DNA from: Isotricha intestinalis | Taxonomy: Eukaryota; Ciliophora; Litostomatea; Vestibuliferida; Isotrichidae | Length of the DNA: 64,000 nucleotides | Direction of reading: 5' to 3' | Assembly (NCBI GenBank): GCA_023807065.1 | Contig: JAJJLU010003490.1 | Coordinates: forward strand, 1-64,000 | Shown: positions 62,192 to 64,000 of the stretch, one piece after another | Numbering within the stretch: position 1 is the stretch's first letter | How the letters are laid out: every line of letters starts with the position of its first letter | The notes under the pieces: generated by a model | Database searches by the model: none | What the model was told of the DNA's origin: nothing | Seen by the model: the letters and a program-made list of their open reading frames with translations, nothing else | Program-made: the position numbers and the translations under genes

Positions 62192-62800
62192 TTAATTTGT
62201 TTTAACATTACTATGATTTTCCAAAGACTCTTTTTGTTTCTTATGATTTATTATATTATTATTAATAGAAAAGGTGATATAATTATTATATTTATTATAT
62301 ATTTCTTCATCAACAAATAATGAAAAATCAATAAGAGATAAAAATTCATATTCTATTTTATTTATTTCTTTTTTTGAAATTCCTCCAACTTTAGAATAAA
62401 ATTCATTAGAGAAAAAATCATCTTCATTATATTTAATTGCAACAATCATCGAAGCAAGAATTAATCTAGAAATTATAAAATTAATTTATTACTTATGAAT
62501 ATTAAAATAATTTAATCTTATTTGATTTAAATCACAAATTCTATCAATATAAATTAACAGAATAATCATTGTTGAATTTTCTACTTGGGTATATTTTGAT
62601 ATTCTTATTAAATAATCTTTAATAGAAATTGAGGGAACTTTGTTACTTAAAAAAGGATTTATAATTTCTAATTGAATTTATATTAATTCTTTACTTTGGT
62701 TAGTATCTTTATCTGTTGTACTTTCATCACAAATATCTGTTAATAATTCTGAAATTGTAGTTAAAACATGCGTTTTTAAAAAGTGATTTTTCTGATTCAT
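62192..62800 (-). CDS. PHO80/U-type cyclin, two introns, 184 aa
   Basis: Three exons (62800-62695, 62667-62493, 62465-62192) join in frame across two 27-nt introns to give the same length and motif order as the cyclins at 13554 and 29318: VPSISIKDYLIRISKYTQ, LIYIDRIC, FNIHKLILASMIVAIKYNED, YSKVGGISKKE and YEFLSLIDFSLFV. Without splicing only the last third is open. The two paralogs in this window have no introns, so either this copy keeps ancestral introns or the others lost them. The start MNQKNHF is the first ATG of exon 1. The role is presumably CDK activation; the CDK partner is not in the window. Confidence 0.92.
62466..62492 (-). other. Intron 2 of the third cyclin, 27 nt
   Basis: On the minus strand it begins GTAATA and ends TTTCTAG, with ATTAATTT in between. 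It contains stops; splicing restores the FNIHKLILASM segment of the cyclin box. Confidence 0.92.
62668..62694 (-). other. Intron 1 of the third cyclin, 27 nt
   Basis: On the minus strand it begins GTAAAG and ends TCAATTAG. It contains an in-frame TAA; splicing joins the head to the IINPFLSNKVPSIS segment. Confidence 0.9.
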
Positions 62801-62924
62801 TTTAAATTCTATTTTTATTAAGCAATTATTTTATTAATAATTAAATTAAATAAAAAAGAAAAGTAATATAAAGAAGATATTTAAATAATATCAAAAAAAA
62901 TCTATTTTATTTTCCAATTAATTC

Positions 62925-64000
62925 TCATAGTTTATAATAACCAAATAATTTGGGCCAATTTTCTAATAAATAACATAAAATAAAATTAACAATCATAATA
63001 ATACATAATGAAATCCTATACATGAGATCATCTGGCAATGGAAGTAATTCTAACATTTCATTTAATTGAGGATACAAATCAAAAATGACAATAATAGTTA
63101 AACCAATAATTCCAAAAAGTAATTTTTTCAATCCAGAATTTTTAGTTAAATTTTCCATGAAAGGTTCTCCTTGATAATTAACGACAAAAGTGATAGTTTG
63201 ATTAATCATTTGATAAATAAACATAATAGTATTCATTAAAGTAGGAGTAAAATCATCATCAAGTGATTTAACTTCTCCAATAGAAACAGGGTCCATAATT
63301 TCAGTATAATAAATTATTAAAAGCATAGAAATTAAATCAACAATAGCTTGGCCAATAATAGATATTATTGCTTGGATTGTAAATATAGTATTTGGAGGTT
63401 TATTTTCATTTAAATGTTTTAAAGGAACTGCTCTACTTAACATAAGAAAAAATATTGATATTGCAAATCCCATATATGTACTTTGGTAATCAGAAAATTT
63501 TACTCCTTTCAAAGCTAAAACTGATAATGAATATGCAGTTAATAAACAATTCAATGCTAATATTTTATACATTTGAAATGTAACAACTAAAGTACATCTT
63601 CCTTGAATAAATATATTTTTAATACATTTTATACTTCCACTCTTACTTGTAAATGGTGCTGCTGCTGTTACATCACCACTTTTTATTGTTGTTTCATCAT
63701 CAAAGGAGAATATACTAAAAGGTTGTTTTTTTTGATGTTCTGTCTCTTCCACATTTAATAATGCTACTCCTATTGTTGCTCTCTTTAATGCTCCTACATC
63801 ATTTGAACCATCTCCACACATTGACGGATTTCTGCCACTCTTTATTAAGTCCTTTATTATGTCATCTTTTTGAGCTGGACTCACTCTACAAAATAATTTT
63901 ATATGTTGAAACATTAAATATTTATTTTCTAATTCTATTTCCCTCTCAAAATTTTCTATCTCTTTACCTGTTATTGATAATGTATATTTTTCTGAAAGAT
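62925..64000 (-). CDS. P5A-type ATPase (ATP13A1/Spf1), C-terminal part
   Basis: P5A ATPases sit in the endoplasmic reticulum membrane and extract mistargeted transmembrane helices. The frame is open from the right edge (LSEKYTLSITG) through KLFCRVSPAQKD and MCGDGSNDVGALKRATIGVA (hinge motif GDGxND) to the C-terminal membrane domain: AAPFTSKSGSIKCIKNIF, QGRCTLVVTFQMYKILALNC, AYSLSVLALKGVKF and SRAVPLKHLNENKPP. These strings agree with the P5A rather than P5B branch. About 357 codons are visible, including the last six membrane helices; the N-terminal domain, the A domain and the catalytic DKTGT lie beyond the window. The stop is TGA. Base composition is less AT-rich than neighbours. Confidence 0.96.
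   Translation of the reverse strand, partial: LSEKYTLSITGKEIENFEREIELENKYLMFQHIKLFCRVSPAQKDDIIKDLIKSGRNPSMCGDGSNDVGALKRATIGVALLNVEETEHQKKQPFSIFSFDDETTIKSGDVTAAAPFTSKSGSIKCIKNIFIQGRCTLVVTFQMYKILALNCLLTAYSLSVLALKGVKFSDYQSTYMGFAISIFFLMLSRAVPLKHLNENKPPNTIFTIQAIISIIGQAIVDLISMLLIIYYTEIMDPVSIGEVKSLDDDFTPTLMNTIMFIYQMINQTITFVVNYQGEPFMENLTKNSGLKKLLFGIIGLTIIVIFDLYPQLNEMLELLPLPDDLMYRISLCIIMIVNFILCYLLENWPKLFGYYKL

Noticed and set aside
1..64000. CRISPR array, prophage, insertion sequence or bacterial operon
   Set aside because: No regularly spaced repeats, no transposase or phage proteins, and the introns and gene families are eukaryotic.

Overview
The window is nuclear DNA of a unicellular eukaryote. 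It is extremely AT-rich (roughly four fifths A+T by eye). It is densely packed with mostly intronless genes on both strands, and the proteins carry long Asn, Lys/Glu and Asn/Asp runs. The gene content is protist-like: a LisH/ARM ciliary protein of ARMC9 type, a prominin-like protein, PHO80-type cyclins, a GBP/atlastin-like GTPase with a giant coiled coil, an FHA/RING-CH protein and a P5A ATPase. Eight very short introns (27-40 nt, GTA...AG) can be placed because each restores a frame or a domain. Stops are mostly TAA, some TGA and one clear TAG, so the genetic code looks standard. A ciliate (macronucleus) that keeps the standard code is my best guess. This is inference; a parabasalid or another AT-rich protist is not excluded.

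Layout. 1-13 kb: edge of a minus-strand gene, a coiled-coil protein, a Pumilio RNA-binding protein, a makorin-type RING protein divergent from a membrane protein, a small helical protein, a conserved protist protein and an ARMC9-like protein. 13 kb: one long-variable-arm tRNA with an enlarged anticodon loop. 13.5-19 kb: a minus-strand run of cyclin, PP2C phosphatase, RING-CH/FHA protein and a basic filament-like protein. 19-28 kb: two large low-complexity proteins and a DENND4-like Rab exchange factor. 28-35 kb: gene-poor, with a second cyclin and small unknown genes. 35-43 kb: FCP/SCP-type phosphatase, prominin-like protein, VPS33 and an unknown possibly myristoylated protein. 44-50 kb: the 1,610-residue GBP-like protein and a frameshifted MFS transporter. 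50-56 kb: a protein-kinase pseudogene, a second DENN protein, a shattered gene and an FHA protein. 56-64 kb: a 1,200-residue coiled-coil protein, an FxPxI-repeat protein, a third cyclin with two introns and the 3' end of a P5A ATPase.

The genes do not form an operon or a single pathway. Themes that recur are membrane trafficking (two DENN proteins, VPS33, GBP/atlastin-like GTPase, P5A ATPase, prominin), phosphorylation control (PP2C, FCP/SCP phosphatase, three PHO80-like cyclins, a dead kinase, two FHA proteins) and probable cilium or cytoskeleton proteins (ARMC9-like, several coiled-coil proteins). Three places (34.2 kb, 49.96 kb, 53.7-54.4 kb) show reading-frame breaks. Some could be real decay and some could be residual assembly indels; this matters for anyone using the protein models.
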